64,000 nt of DNA from Acidobacteriota bacterium. Lineage in GTDB: Bacteria; Acidobacteriota; Terriglobia; Terriglobales; Acidobacteriaceae. Of this stretch, positions 25,484 to 34,190 are shown in pieces. Made by a program: the position numbers and the translations under genes. The notes beneath the pieces are model-generated. The model was not told the origin of the DNA and made no database searches. It worked only from the letters and a program-made list of their open reading frames with translations. Every line of letters starts with the position of its first letter. The first letter of the stretch is position 1. The stretch is taken from NCBI GenBank assembly GCA_021846985.1, contig JAJZVX010000004.1, positions 62,001 through 126,000 on the forward strand. The letters run 5' to 3'.

Positions 25484-27691
25484 ATGGACGAGTTGACAAG
25501 GGAATTCCTGATCGAGAGCCAGGAAGGGCTCGACCGCATGGAGCGCTGCCTGACGGAACTGGAGGAGCGCCCGCAGGATGCGGCTTTGATCGCCGAGATC
25601 TTCCGCTCGGTGCACACGATCAAGGGAACCACGGGTTTTCTGGGCTTCAAGCGGCTGGAGAAACTGGCCCATGCGGGAGAAAACCTGCTGGGGCAACTGC
25701 GCGAAGGCAAGCTGACGGCGGACGGGCCGATCACCACCGGCCTGCTGCACCTGCTGGACAGCCTGCGCTCGATCCTGAAGACCATTGAGGCAGAAGGGGG
25801 GGAGGGGGACGGCCAGGACGCGGAGCTGATCGGTCGTCTGGAAGAGCTGCAGGCGCCGGCGCATGCCCATACAGGACATGCCGGACACAAAGCGCCCGCG
25901 CCGCGGCGTCCGGTGGCGGTCGCTGCTGTACCAGCGTCTGCGGTGCCTGCCGCCGAGGCTGCTCGTCAAGCGGACGCGGAGAGGGAAAATGATGGCGCCA
26001 GACAGCGCGCCCACGCCTCGGCGACGGCTGAAAGCACGCTGCGCGTCGATGTCACCCTGCTCAACCGCATGATGAACCTGGTGGGCGAGCTGGTATTGAC
26101 CCGCAACCAGGTGCTGCAGGCCACGGCAGCCGATCCCAACCTGACTCTGCTTTCGCGCCGCCTGGATATGGTCACCGCTGATCTGCGCGAATCGGTAATG
26201 AAGGCCCGGATGCAACCGGTCTCCAACATTTTCTCGAAGATGCCGCGCATTGTGCGCGACCTGTCGCAATCGCTGGGCAAGCGCGTGAAGCTCCAGGTGG
26301 AAGGCCAGGATACCGAACTCGACAAAAGCCTTCTGGAAGCCATCAAGGATCCGCTCACACATGCCGTGCGCAACTCCATGGATCACGGCATCGAGCTTCC
26401 CGGCGCACGTCAGGAGGCCGGCAAGGACCCCGAAGGGACACTGAAGCTGCGCGCCGTTCAGGAAGGAAGCCATGTCCTCATCGAAGTGACCGACGACGGC
26501 GCGGGAATCGCGGTCGACAAGGTGCGCCAGAAAGCGCTGGAGCGCGGCCTGATCGCCGCTGACCGCGCCGCGCATCTGGCGGAACGTGAGCTGCTGCAGT
26601 TGATCTTTGTCCCCGGTTTCTCCACCGCCGCGGCCGTCACCAACGTCAGCGGCCGCGGCGTGGGGATGGACGTGGTCCGGACCAATGTGGAACGTATTGG
26701 CGGCAAGGTGGAGGTGGACTCGCGCGTGGGCAAGGGCACCACGCTGCGGATGCGCATTCCGCTCACGCTGGCCATCATTCCGGCGCTGATTGTGCGCAGC
26801 GTCAACCAGAGCTTCGCCTTACCTCAGGGCGCGCTCTCCGAGCTGGTGCACGTGCCGCCCCAAAAGGCAGCCGCCGCCATCGAGTGGATCGAAGATACGC
26901 CGCTCTACCGCCTGCGCGGCAGATTGCTGCCCCTGGTCTTTCTCGACCGGCTGCTGATGCCTGCGAACGAACACAAGCGGGTAACGGAGCGGGACAACTT
27001 CATCGCCGTTCTCGATGCCGACGGACGCCGTTTCGGCCTGGTGGTGGATGGGCTGGCCGATCCGGAAGAGATCGTGGTCAAGCCGCTCTCGGCCGTGCTC
27101 AAGACGATCGGACTTTACTCCGGGGCCACGGTGCTGGGCAACGCCGACCTCGCGCTGATTCTCGACCCCAGCTCCATCGCGCTCAAAGCCGGCGTTGCCC
27201 TGTCTGCGGAAGAAGGGATTCAGGCGCAGGAGCTGGAGGAAGAATCCACGGCCACCGCTCTCCAATACCTGCTCGTGGAGACCGCCGGCCGCCAGGCAGC
27301 TGTGCCGCTGGAAAGCGTCTTGCGCATCGAAAAGCTTCCGGTTTCGCGCATCGAGTACATTGGCTACCGGCCGGTGCTCAACTTCGAAGGCCAACTGCTG
27401 CCCGTGGAGGATGCGGGCGGCGTGCTGGGCGCGGCGCAGGGCGATCCCCAGGCGGAGATCGTGGTGGTGGTATGCCGTGAAGGCAACCGCCACGTGGGCA
27501 TCGCGGTGTCGCACGTGCTCGACGTGGCGGGCGGCGGCGATCTTTTCGAGGCGGGCACCAGCCAGCAGACCGCGGGCGTGACGCTTTTGAAGGAGCGCGT
27601 GACCGGGGTGGTGGATTTGCGCGGGGTGGCGCCGCTGCCGGCAACGGAACAAGCCGGCGACTGGAATCGGATTTCGGAGACGGTGGCATGA
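25484..27691 (+). CDS. cheA: Chemotaxis histidine kinase CheA with two CheW-like domains
   Basis: 735 aa from MDELTREF (a GTG three codons upstream is possible). Residues 1-105 are the HPt domain with phospho-His44 in RSVHTIKGTTGFLGF. A linker of about 80 low-complexity residues replaces a recognisable CheY-binding P2 domain. Dimerisation (LNRMMNLVGELVLTRNQ) and the ATPase domain follow, with the N box LTHAVRNSMDHGIE, G1 TDDGAGI, and G2 GRGVGMDVV. Two CheW-type modules end the protein: one at about 380-520 (FALPQGALSELVHVPP) and a second at about 590-725 (QYLLVETAGRQAAVPLESV). A duplicated CheW module is unusual and suggests extra receptor or coupling contacts. Stop overlaps cheW by ATGA. Confidence 0.93.
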   Translation: MDELTREFLIESQEGLDRMERCLTELEERPQDAALIAEIFRSVHTIKGTTGFLGFKRLEKLAHAGENLLGQLREGKLTADGPITTGLLHLLDSLRSILKTIEAEGGEGDGQDAELIGRLEELQAPAHAHTGHAGHKAPAPRRPVAVAAVPASAVPAAEAARQADAERENDGARQRAHASATAESTLRVDVTLLNRMMNLVGELVLTRNQVLQATAADPNLTLLSRRLDMVTADLRESVMKARMQPVSNIFSKMPRIVRDLSQSLGKRVKLQVEGQDTELDKSLLEAIKDPLTHAVRNSMDHGIELPGARQEAGKDPEGTLKLRAVQEGSHVLIEVTDDGAGIAVDKVRQKALERGLIAADRAAHLAERELLQLIFVPGFSTAAAVTNVSGRGVGMDVVRTNVERIGGKVEVDSRVGKGTTLRMRIPLTLAIIPALIVRSVNQSFALPQGALSELVHVPPQKAAAAIEWIEDTPLYRLRGRLLPLVFLDRLLMPANEHKRVTERDNFIAVLDADGRRFGLVVDGLADPEEIVVKPLSAVLKTIGLYSGATVLGNADLALILDPSSIALKAGVALSAEEGIQAQELEEESTATALQYLLVETAGRQAAVPLESVLRIEKLPVSRIEYIGYRPVLNFEGQLLPVEDAGGVLGAAQGDPQAEIVVVVCREGNRHVGIAVSHVLDVAGGGDLFEAGTSQQTAGVTLLKERVTGVVDLRGVAPLPATEQAGDWNRISETVA

Positions 27692-28173
27692 GCACAACAG
27701 GAACACAGGTGAACCGCAAGGAGAAGGCCGGCACGACCATGGTGGAGATGTGCTCGGTGCGCGTGGGGCAGGCCTATTTTGGCGTGCCCATCACTCACAT
27801 CCTTGAAATCGTGGGCTCGGCACAGCCGAAACCGGTCCCGCTGGCCCCGGCTTTTGTTGGCGGCCTGGTGCACTACCGCGGCGATGTGCTGACCACGGTA
27901 AGCCTGCGGCAGTTGCTGGGACTGCCGGCAAAGGAAGGCCGGCAAGACATCCTGGTGCTGGAGACCGCGGGCGGATGCTTTGGTCTTCTGGTGGACGCGG
28001 TGGGCGAGGTGCTCACGGTCTCTTCCGCCGACTACGAGCCCAACCCATCGACGCTCGACGAACGCCGCAGAGCCTTGTTCGCGGGAACTTACAAGCTGAA
28101 GGAGGGCCTGCTGATCATGCTCGATCCGGACCGCATGGACCCCATGCGCCTGGCAGAGGGGCTGGCAGCCTAG
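27688..28173 (+). CDS. cheW: Chemotaxis coupling protein CheW
   Basis: 161 aa SH3-like coupling protein linking receptors to CheA. The N-terminal strand VEMCSVRVGQAYFGVPI is followed by HILEIVGSAQPKPVPLAP, GGLVHYRGDVLTTVSLRQLLG (a typical CheW G-x-x-x-x-R-G block) and FGLLVDAVGEVLTV. The start overlaps the cheA stop by four bases, implying coupled translation. Length is usual for CheW. A C-terminal LKEGLLIMLDPDRM matches the last strand of the family. Confidence 0.92.
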   Translation: MSTTGTQVNRKEKAGTTMVEMCSVRVGQAYFGVPITHILEIVGSAQPKPVPLAPAFVGGLVHYRGDVLTTVSLRQLLGLPAKEGRQDILVLETAGGCFGLLVDAVGEVLTVSSADYEPNPSTLDERRRALFAGTYKLKEGLLIMLDPDRMDPMRLAEGLAA

Positions 28174-28214
28174 ATTTGGAACGGGCCTCACTGCAACGCC
28201 GTATGGAGGGTTAC

Positions 28215-28583
28215 ATGCGCGCTCTGATTGTGGACGACTCGCGCTTCGTCCGGAGCTATCTGCGCGGTCTTCTGGAAGGCAAGGGAATCGAATGCGACGA
28301 AGCCGCCGACGGCCAGGCCGGGCTGGATTGCCTGACCGCGGGCACTCCCTTCGATCTGGCCCTGGTGGACTGGAACATGCCGGTGATGAATGGCCTGGAG
28401 ATGCTTACGGAGCTGCGGGCGGAGGGATTCGACCATCTGAAAGTGATGATGGTGACCACGGAAGCGGAGACCGACTCCATTGAGCGCGCTCTGCATGCGG
28501 GGGCCAACGAGTATCTGATGAAGCCGTTCGACGACGAGGCGCTGAGCGAAAAGCTGGCCATGCTTGGCCTGGTGGAGGCCTAA
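28215..28583 (+). CDS. cheY: Chemotaxis response regulator CheY
   Basis: 122 aa single receiver domain. Acidic pocket Asp7-Asp8 (LIVDDSR), phospho-acceptor Asp52 (LALVDWNMPVMNG), switch Thr81/82 (MMVTTEAE), and Lys103 (LMKPFDD) are all present. Start ATG 28215 is chosen because GGAGG ends five bases before it; an ATG four codons upstream overlaps that ribosome site. Follows cheW after 41 bases and precedes cheB by 3, inside the che operon. It is the likely CheA phosphate acceptor, since no other stand-alone receiver is in the window. Confidence 0.92.
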   Translation: MRALIVDDSRFVRSYLRGLLEGKGIECDEAADGQAGLDCLTAGTPFDLALVDWNMPVMNGLEMLTELRAEGFDHLKVMMVTTEAETDSIERALHAGANEYLMKPFDDEALSEKLAMLGLVEA

Positions 28584-28586
28584 GCC

Positions 28587-29771
28587 ATGGCGGCAGGGCG
28601 CCGTACCCGCATTCTGATTGTGGATGATTCCGCCGTGATGCGCAGCCTGCTGCGCTCGGTGATCGGCGCGGACGACAGCCTGGAAGTGGCGGGAACGGCG
28701 GCGGATGGCGCCACGGCGCTCGCGAATCTGGGACGACTGAATCCCGACATGGTGCTGCTGGATGTGGAGATGCCGGTGATGGATGGGCTGGCGACACTGC
28801 GCGAACTGCGTGCGCGGAGACACAAAATGCCGGTCATCATGTGCAGTTCGCTCACGCAGCGAGGCGCGCGGGTGACCATTGAAGCCCTGGCCAGCGGCGC
28901 CTCGGACTACGTGGCCAAGCCCGCCGGACAACCGGGACGGGAGACCGCCGCGCAAGCGCTCGCCCAGGAATTGATCCCGAAGATCAAGGCTTTGACCAGT
29001 CCCGCCCCGGCGCGGCAACCGATTGTGTTCCCGGCTCCGGCACGGGCCGCGGAACTGTCGGCGCCGGGCGCCCGGCCCGCCTTTGGCGGCCCCGCGCCTC
29101 TGGCTTTGCGGGCGCAGCCCATGTACGCTGAGCCGCGGGTTCTGGTTATTGGCGTTTCTACGGGCGGACCGGCGGCTCTGGACATCCTTCTACCGGCGCT
29201 GCCGGCCGGCTTTCCGCTGCCGGTTCTGATTGTGCAGCACATGCCGGAACTGTTTACCGGACCGTTTGCGGAGCGTCTGAACGGCCGCTGCCGGCTGCCG
29301 GTGCGTGAGGCCGCCGAGGGCGAGCCGGCGCAGCCGGGCATCATCTTCATCGCGCGCGGGAACTGGCATCTGGAAGTGCGGCCTTCCGCGCGCGGCGGCG
29401 CGGGGAAAGAGCGCGCCGCGCCGCCGGCCACGCTGCACCTTACGCAGGGGCCGCTGGAAAACCACTGCCGCCCGGCCGTGGACGTGCTGTTTCGCTCGGC
29501 GGCCAGCGCGTATGAGTCGGGCGTGCTGGCCGTAGTGCTTACCGGCATGGGCTCCGACGGCATGGCCGGAGCGCGCATGGTGCGCGGCCGCGGCGGCAGC
29601 GTGCTGGTGCAGGATCAGGCCAGCAGCGCCGTGTGGGGCATGCCCGGCGCCGTAGCCCATGCCGGGCTGGCGCACAAAGTTCTTCCTCTCGGGGCCATCG
29701 TGCCGGAGATTCTCCGCCTCGTCAGCCGCGCCAGCAGCGAAGCCCGCGAGCTTCGGGAATCGGTGATGTAG
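28587..29771 (+). CDS. cheB: Protein-glutamate methylesterase CheB
   Basis: 394 aa. Receiver domain 1-125 (LIVDDSAVMRS; phospho-Asp59 in LLDVEMPVMDG) and, after a Pro/Ala-rich linker, a methylesterase domain from about 180. The catalytic triad is visible: Ser190 in VIGVSTGGPAA, His217 in VQHMPE, Asp323 in TGMGSDGMAGARM. It removes methyl groups from receptor glutamates, opposing the CheR encoded next. GGTGGAGG lies in the end of cheY as ribosome site. Length is a little above average owing to the linker and an extra basic loop (RPSARGGAGKERAAPP). Confidence 0.94.
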   Translation: MAAGRRTRILIVDDSAVMRSLLRSVIGADDSLEVAGTAADGATALANLGRLNPDMVLLDVEMPVMDGLATLRELRARRHKMPVIMCSSLTQRGARVTIEALASGASDYVAKPAGQPGRETAAQALAQELIPKIKALTSPAPARQPIVFPAPARAAELSAPGARPAFGGPAPLALRAQPMYAEPRVLVIGVSTGGPAALDILLPALPAGFPLPVLIVQHMPELFTGPFAERLNGRCRLPVREAAEGEPAQPGIIFIARGNWHLEVRPSARGGAGKERAAPPATLHLTQGPLENHCRPAVDVLFRSAASAYESGVLAVVLTGMGSDGMAGARMVRGRGGSVLVQDQASSAVWGMPGAVAHAGLAHKVLPLGAIVPEILRLVSRASSEARELRESVM

Positions 29772-29773
29772 CC

Positions 29774-30613
29774 ATGCAGACATCCTCCTTGGTCGATTAC
29801 GGCTATCTTCGCCAGCTTGTGTTCGACCTCTCGCAGAACGTGCTCGATCCCTCGCGCGATTATCTCTTCGAGACCCGGCTTTCCAAGCTGCTGCGCAACC
29901 AGGGCATGACGCACCTGGGAGAGCTCGTGCAGCACCTCAAGGCGAACAAGAACCCATTGCTGGCGCGGCTCATCGCCGAAGCCATGACGATCAACGAAAC
30001 CAGCTTTTTCCGCGATGGCCGGCCGTTCGAGCTTCTGCGCGCCGAACTGCTGCCGCGCCTCATCGAGGCGCGCCGGGTGGAGCGGCGCCTGCGCATCTGG
30101 AGCGCCGCCTGCTCCACCGGCCAGGAGGCCTACAGCCTCGCCATGCTCTTGACCGAGCAATTTCCCGCCCTCGGCTCATGGGACATTCGCATCGAAGGCA
30201 CCGACATCAGCGCCGACGTGGTGCGGCGCGCGCAGAGCGGCGTCTACCACCGCATCGAGGTCAACCGCGGCCTTCCGGCGCGGCACATTGTGCGTTTTTT
30301 CGATCACCGGGGCGAGGATTGGATCGTGAAGCCGGAGATTCGCAAGCTGTGCCACTTCCGCCAGGCCAACCTGTGCCAGTCGCCCTTGCCTTTCGCGCGC
30401 GCGGACGACAAATTTGACGTAATCCTGCTGCGCAACGTGATGCTCTACTTTTCGCGCGAAACCCGCAAGACGCTCCTGGCCGGCATCCATCGCCTGCTGG
30501 CCCACGACGGCGTACTCCTTCTGGGCTCCAGCGAGCAGCCCGCCGATCCCAGCATCTGGACGCCGGTGCTGGCGGGCGGCACCTGCCACTTCCGCCCGCG
30601 CCGGCCCTCCTGA
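29774..30613 (+). CDS. cheR: Chemotaxis protein methyltransferase CheR
   Basis: 279 aa. It methylates receptor glutamates with S-adenosylmethionine. N-terminal helical domain (LVDYGYLRQLVFDLSQNV) is followed by INETSFFRDGRPF and the SAM-binding loop WSAACSTGQEAYSLAM, then IEGTDISADVVRRAQSGVY and DVILLRNVMLYFS, the usual CheR order. Start ATG 29774 lies two bases after the cheB stop; the frame is open further upstream inside cheB but only MQTSSLVD gives the family N-terminus. It is last in the che operon and faces the PIG-L-like gene tail to tail with 21 bases between stops. Confidence 0.94.
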   Translation: MQTSSLVDYGYLRQLVFDLSQNVLDPSRDYLFETRLSKLLRNQGMTHLGELVQHLKANKNPLLARLIAEAMTINETSFFRDGRPFELLRAELLPRLIEARRVERRLRIWSAACSTGQEAYSLAMLLTEQFPALGSWDIRIEGTDISADVVRRAQSGVYHRIEVNRGLPARHIVRFFDHRGEDWIVKPEIRKLCHFRQANLCQSPLPFARADDKFDVILLRNVMLYFSRETRKTLLAGIHRLLAHDGVLLLGSSEQPADPSIWTPVLAGGTCHFRPRRPS

Positions 30614-30634
30614 GCGGCGGCGAGACGCCTGCGT

Positions 30635-31402
30635 TCATCCTCGCGTGGGAATCTGCGCCTCCACGTTCTGGCAATGCCGGATGAACCCTTCCGCATCCTT
30701 CACGCCGCACTCCATTCCGCGAAAGCGATCCATAGCTTCATGCAAGGGCCAGAAGTCCGTGGCCGGGTGCTGGCTGGCGTGGGCGAAGCAGGCGTCCTTT
30801 TTCCGGCTTACCGAGGCCGCAATGTCCACGTAGTGCGTCGGATGAAAGATCTGCGTCTGGATGCCCTGATCGACCTCGAAGTAGTACAGATCAAATTTTC
30901 TTCCGCCCGAGAGCCAGGCGTCGTAGGTGAGCAAAGAGGCGGCACGGTGATCGCGGTGCGTGTCTACCGGCCAGTGCGTAAAAACGATGTCGGGAGTTTC
31001 GGCTTCGAGAATCTTCCGGAACTGGGTGTAGCGCGCGCGATTCAACTCCGTATCGCCGTCGATCTGCCCGGCGAAGAGCGGCCTGGCCTTGAGAATGGCG
31101 CAGGCCCTGGCGGCCTCGGCGCTGCGCATGGCAGCCGCTTGCTGCATGGAGACACCCGGAATGCCGGCCTCGCCGCGAGTGAGGTAGAGGGCGGTAACGT
31201 CGTGTCCCTGGTCGGCATAGAGCGCCATTGTTCCTCCGCAGCCGGATTCGGGATCGTCGGGGTGGGCGCCCACCACGACCACCTTCAGCTTGCGCGCCGC
31301 CGCCGGCACAGCCGATTCGCCGGCCAGCGGAACCGCGCCGCCGAGCGCCGCCGCCAACAGGGAGGAATGGCCCAGCAATTCTCTACGCGTCCACTTGTTC
31401 AT
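30635..31402 (-). CDS. PIG-L/LmbE family deacetylase, Tat-exported
   Basis: 255 aa. The N-terminus MNKWTRRELLGHSSLLAA carries a twin-arginine motif and a hydrophobic segment, so the folded protein is probably exported. Zinc site: HPDD (47-50) in VVGAHPDDPESGCGGTM, and HRDHRAA near residue 150. ALYLTRGEAGIPG is the second conserved block. Family members remove acyl groups from N-acetylglucosaminyl compounds (GlcNAc-PI, mycothiol or bacillithiol intermediates, antibiotics). As an exported form it may work on glycans or glycoconjugates outside the cytoplasm; substrate unknown. It follows the large acyl-activating fusion on the same strand with a 61-base gap. Confidence 0.85.
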   Translation of the reverse strand: MNKWTRRELLGHSSLLAAALGGAVPLAGESAVPAAARKLKVVVVGAHPDDPESGCGGTMALYADQGHDVTALYLTRGEAGIPGVSMQQAAAMRSAEAARACAILKARPLFAGQIDGDTELNRARYTQFRKILEAETPDIVFTHWPVDTHRDHRAASLLTYDAWLSGGRKFDLYYFEVDQGIQTQIFHPTHYVDIAASVSRKKDACFAHASQHPATDFWPLHEAMDRFRGMECGVKDAEGFIRHCQNVEAQIPTRG

Positions 31403-31463
31403 GTCGTGGTCTCCGTGGTTGAAAATTCCGTGGTCAGCGCGGGCGCAACGGTTACGCTCGACG

Positions 31464-34097
31464 CTATTCGTTCAGCAGCCGCTCGACCTCATCGCGCAAC
31501 CGTGCGGCAATGCCCGCTTCGGTCTCTTCGGGCGCGAACCGTATGGGCTCACCCACACGCACCTCGATGGCGTCCGAACGGAACCATCGCCGCCGGCTTA
31601 CTTTCAATTCGCCCAGACCGCGGATGGCCACCGGCAGCACGGGCGCTCCGGACTGCTTTGCCAACACGCCAATGCCGCCGCGGAAGGGAGCCAGCTCGCC
31701 GGTGGCCGAGCGCGCGCCCTCGGGAAACACCAGCACATGAAAGCCGCGGTCCAGGGCCTTGCCCGCATGGGCAAAGCTGGCCAGGAAATCCCTTTGCCGC
31801 GCCAGAGGAAACACATTGAAAAGGGCTGTGACCAGCAGATACGCCAGGGGGCCGAAGGGATCGAAGCGGCCGTATCGGGGGCCGTGCCGCGGATTCCGGG
31901 CGCGGCGGAAGTCGGCCAGCATTTCGCCGGACATGGCCACCGCCATGCGGCGGCGCATGGGCCCAGGGAGCGCATACTCGATGAGCGCGCCATCGTAGGC
32001 GGTCACGTGGTTGGCGACAATCAGCATGGGCTCCGCAGCGGAGAGCCATTGCGGAGCTATAACGCGCGGCGCGGCCAGCAGCCACACCAGCGGACGCATG
32101 ACCGCCTCAACAAACGCCGCGCGCAGCCAGCGGCAAGGCCGGCTCCAGGGCCAGAGCGGGAAGATGAACCGCGCGCCATGGCCGGGCGAAGAAGCGCCGG
32201 AACGATGGGCCGGAAAAACGCTCACATCGCGCGGCGGCGGGACGGGCGTGGAGGCGCTCCGCGCCGCGTCCACGGGGGCGGGAAAAGCGATGGCGCCGCC
32301 GCCCAAAGCGCGTAACTCGCCCAGGGTCTGGATATGGTCGAGCAGCCCGCCCCCGGTTGTGACGCCGAGCTTCTCCTCGAGAGCCGCGGCCAACTGCACA
32401 CGTCCCAGGCTATCCAGATGCAGATCCTCGGTGAGGCGCAGCTCATCGCCCACGCCGGGCGGGCGTTCACCCGTAATCTGGGCCACGAGCGAGAGCAGCC
32501 AGTCCGATTCCTCGCTGTCTGAACCCGTCCATGGACGCGCCGAAGCGGCTTGCACGCGGGCCAGCCAGACAGCCACCACCTGGCGCCGGACCTTGCCGGT
32601 GGAGGTGCGCGGCAAGTCGGGCTCCGGCCACAACACCCAGCGGCGGATGCGCTGAAACTCCGCCAGCCGCGTATTGGCGTTTTCAATGGCGGCGGCGGCG
32701 CGGTCTTCGGTCCCGCGCACGGCCAGCACCGCGCAGGCCTCCATACCCGCAGGCGTCTGCATGGGCACCACCACGCAAGCGCCCACGCCCGGTTCCTGCT
32801 CGACGGCAGCTTCCAGGTCTTCCGGGTGCAGATTCACGCCGGCGGCGGTCACGATGACCTCGCTCTTGCGGCCAAGGAACTTCAGTTCGCCGCCCGCCTC
32901 GACTTCGGCCATGTCGCCGGTTGCCAGCCAGTCGTCCTGGCGGGGCCGCAGTTCGCCGGCGCTCCAGGTGGCTCCGGAGATCATCGGTCCGCGGACCAGC
33001 AGCTCGCCATCCGGCCCCAGCTTGATCTCGCGCCCGGCCAGCGGCTTGCCGATGGTGCCCCGCGCTACGTGGAAGGGATGGTTGAGCGTGATGAGCGCGG
33101 TGGTTTCTGTCATGCCGTAACCCTGGATCACCACCAGTCCCAGAGCGTTCCAGAAGCGCTCCACCGGCGCCGGCAGCGCGCCGCCGCCCGAAACCAGCGC
33201 CCAGAACTTGATGCCGAAGGCGCGGTGAATGGCGCGGAAGCGCCACCAGCGCTTCCAGGCCCGGATGCCCTCCGAGGCGGCAATCTGCTGCGCCAGCCCG
33301 GGCCGCTCCGCCTCCAGGTGGCTCTTGAGCAACGTCAAGACCCGCGGCACGGCGGCCAGCACCGAGATGCGCTCCCGGCGGATGGTTTCCACCAGGCGGT
33401 GGGTAATGAGGCGGCTCTCAAAGTGCACCTGCGCCTTCAGAATGGGCGGAATCCACAACCCCATGGTCTGCCCAAAGACGTGGCTGAGCGGCAGCGTGTG
33501 CAGGATGCGCAGGGGATGGATCAGCCGTTCGTAGCGCATGTAAGGCTGGGCGCCCTCTTCGATGGGCCCCAGGCTGGCGAGCACGTTGCCGTGGGTGAGC
33601 ACCACGCCCTTGGGGTCGCCGGTGGTGCCGGAGGTGAAGAGGATTTCCAGCGGCGTCTGGAGTCCCAGGTTCTGCACCGGCCCGGCTTCTTCTTCCGGAA
33701 GCGCCGCGGGCCACCCGGCAAACTCCATCCGCGGGCAGTCGCAGGCCAGCCGGTGAAGAAGCAGTGCGTCGCCTACGGCCAGTTTTGGCCGCACGTCGGC
33801 GCAGACGCGGGCCGCAAAATCCGCGCTGCCATACGCGTCCAGCGGCACCGCCAGCACGCCGCGCAGCATGCAACCGTAAAACGCCGCCATCCACTCCGCG
33901 CTGTTTTCCGCCCACAGCACCACGCGGTCGCCGGGGCCGATGCCGCGCCGCGCCAGCAGCGCCGCAAAGCGCCCCGCCAGCCGCGCCATCGTCCCGCACG
34001 TGGTTGTCGTGCGCCGATTGCCATGGTGCCGGACCACAGCAATCTCGCGGTCAAAGCGGCGAAAGTCGTCAAGCAGTGTAGCCAAATGATTTCGCAT
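31464..34097 (-). CDS. Three-domain fusion: AMP-dependent acyl ligase, ACP, PlsC acyltransferase
   Basis: 877 aa from ATG 34097 (a GTG three codons upstream is possible). Domain 1, about residues 1-515, is an adenylate-forming acyl ligase: ILFTSGTTGDPKGVVLTHGN is the ATP-binding P-loop, VIQGYGMTETTA and GDMAEV are conserved blocks, and LPRTSTGKVRR holds the catalytic Lys. Domain 2, about 530-605, is an acyl-carrier domain with DLHLDSLGRVQLAA (phosphopantetheine Ser). Domain 3, about 660-877, is a PlsC-type acyltransferase: NHVTAYDGALIE (H-x4-D) and VFPEGARSATGEL. The layout implies activation of a fatty acid, loading on the built-in ACP, and transfer to a lysolipid or similar. It resembles E. 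coli Aas in function but with the acyltransferase at the other end and an ACP inside. Confidence 0.88.
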   Translation of the reverse strand: MRNHLATLLDDFRRFDREIAVVRHHGNRRTTTTCGTMARLAGRFAALLARRGIGPGDRVVLWAENSAEWMAAFYGCMLRGVLAVPLDAYGSADFAARVCADVRPKLAVGDALLLHRLACDCPRMEFAGWPAALPEEEAGPVQNLGLQTPLEILFTSGTTGDPKGVVLTHGNVLASLGPIEEGAQPYMRYERLIHPLRILHTLPLSHVFGQTMGLWIPPILKAQVHFESRLITHRLVETIRRERISVLAAVPRVLTLLKSHLEAERPGLAQQIAASEGIRAWKRWWRFRAIHRAFGIKFWALVSGGGALPAPVERFWNALGLVVIQGYGMTETTALITLNHPFHVARGTIGKPLAGREIKLGPDGELLVRGPMISGATWSAGELRPRQDDWLATGDMAEVEAGGELKFLGRKSEVIVTAAGVNLHPEDLEAAVEQEPGVGACVVVPMQTPAGMEACAVLAVRGTEDRAAAAIENANTRLAEFQRIRRWVLWPEPDLPRTSTGKVRRQVVAVWLARVQAASARPWTGSDSEESDWLLSLVAQITGERPPGVGDELRLTEDLHLDSLGRVQLAAALEEKLGVTTGGGLLDHIQTLGELRALGGGAIAFPAPVDAARSASTPVPPPRDVSVFPAHRSGASSPGHGARFIFPLWPWSRPCRWLRAAFVEAVMRPLVWLLAAPRVIAPQWLSAAEPMLIVANHVTAYDGALIEYALPGPMRRRMAVAMSGEMLADFRRARNPRHGPRYGRFDPFGPLAYLLVTALFNVFPLARQRDFLASFAHAGKALDRGFHVLVFPEGARSATGELAPFRGGIGVLAKQSGAPVLPVAIRGLGELKVSRRRWFRSDAIEVRVGEPIRFAPEETEAGIAARLRDEVERLLNE

Positions 34098-34190
34098 GCT
34101 CTTCACTGAGGCACGTCTATGGTAGCAGCGCCGAACGGCGTGCTACGATGACTCTCTTCACCATTCGCCGGTGTGTTGCGGGGTGTACCC

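Noticed and set aside
27975..28214. Longer N-terminus for cheY
   Set aside because: The extension overlaps cheW in another frame; GGAGG and the receiver fold place the start at 28215.
32550..34109. 519-codon + strand frame
   Set aside because: Antisense to the acyl-ligase fusion, which carries the real motifs.
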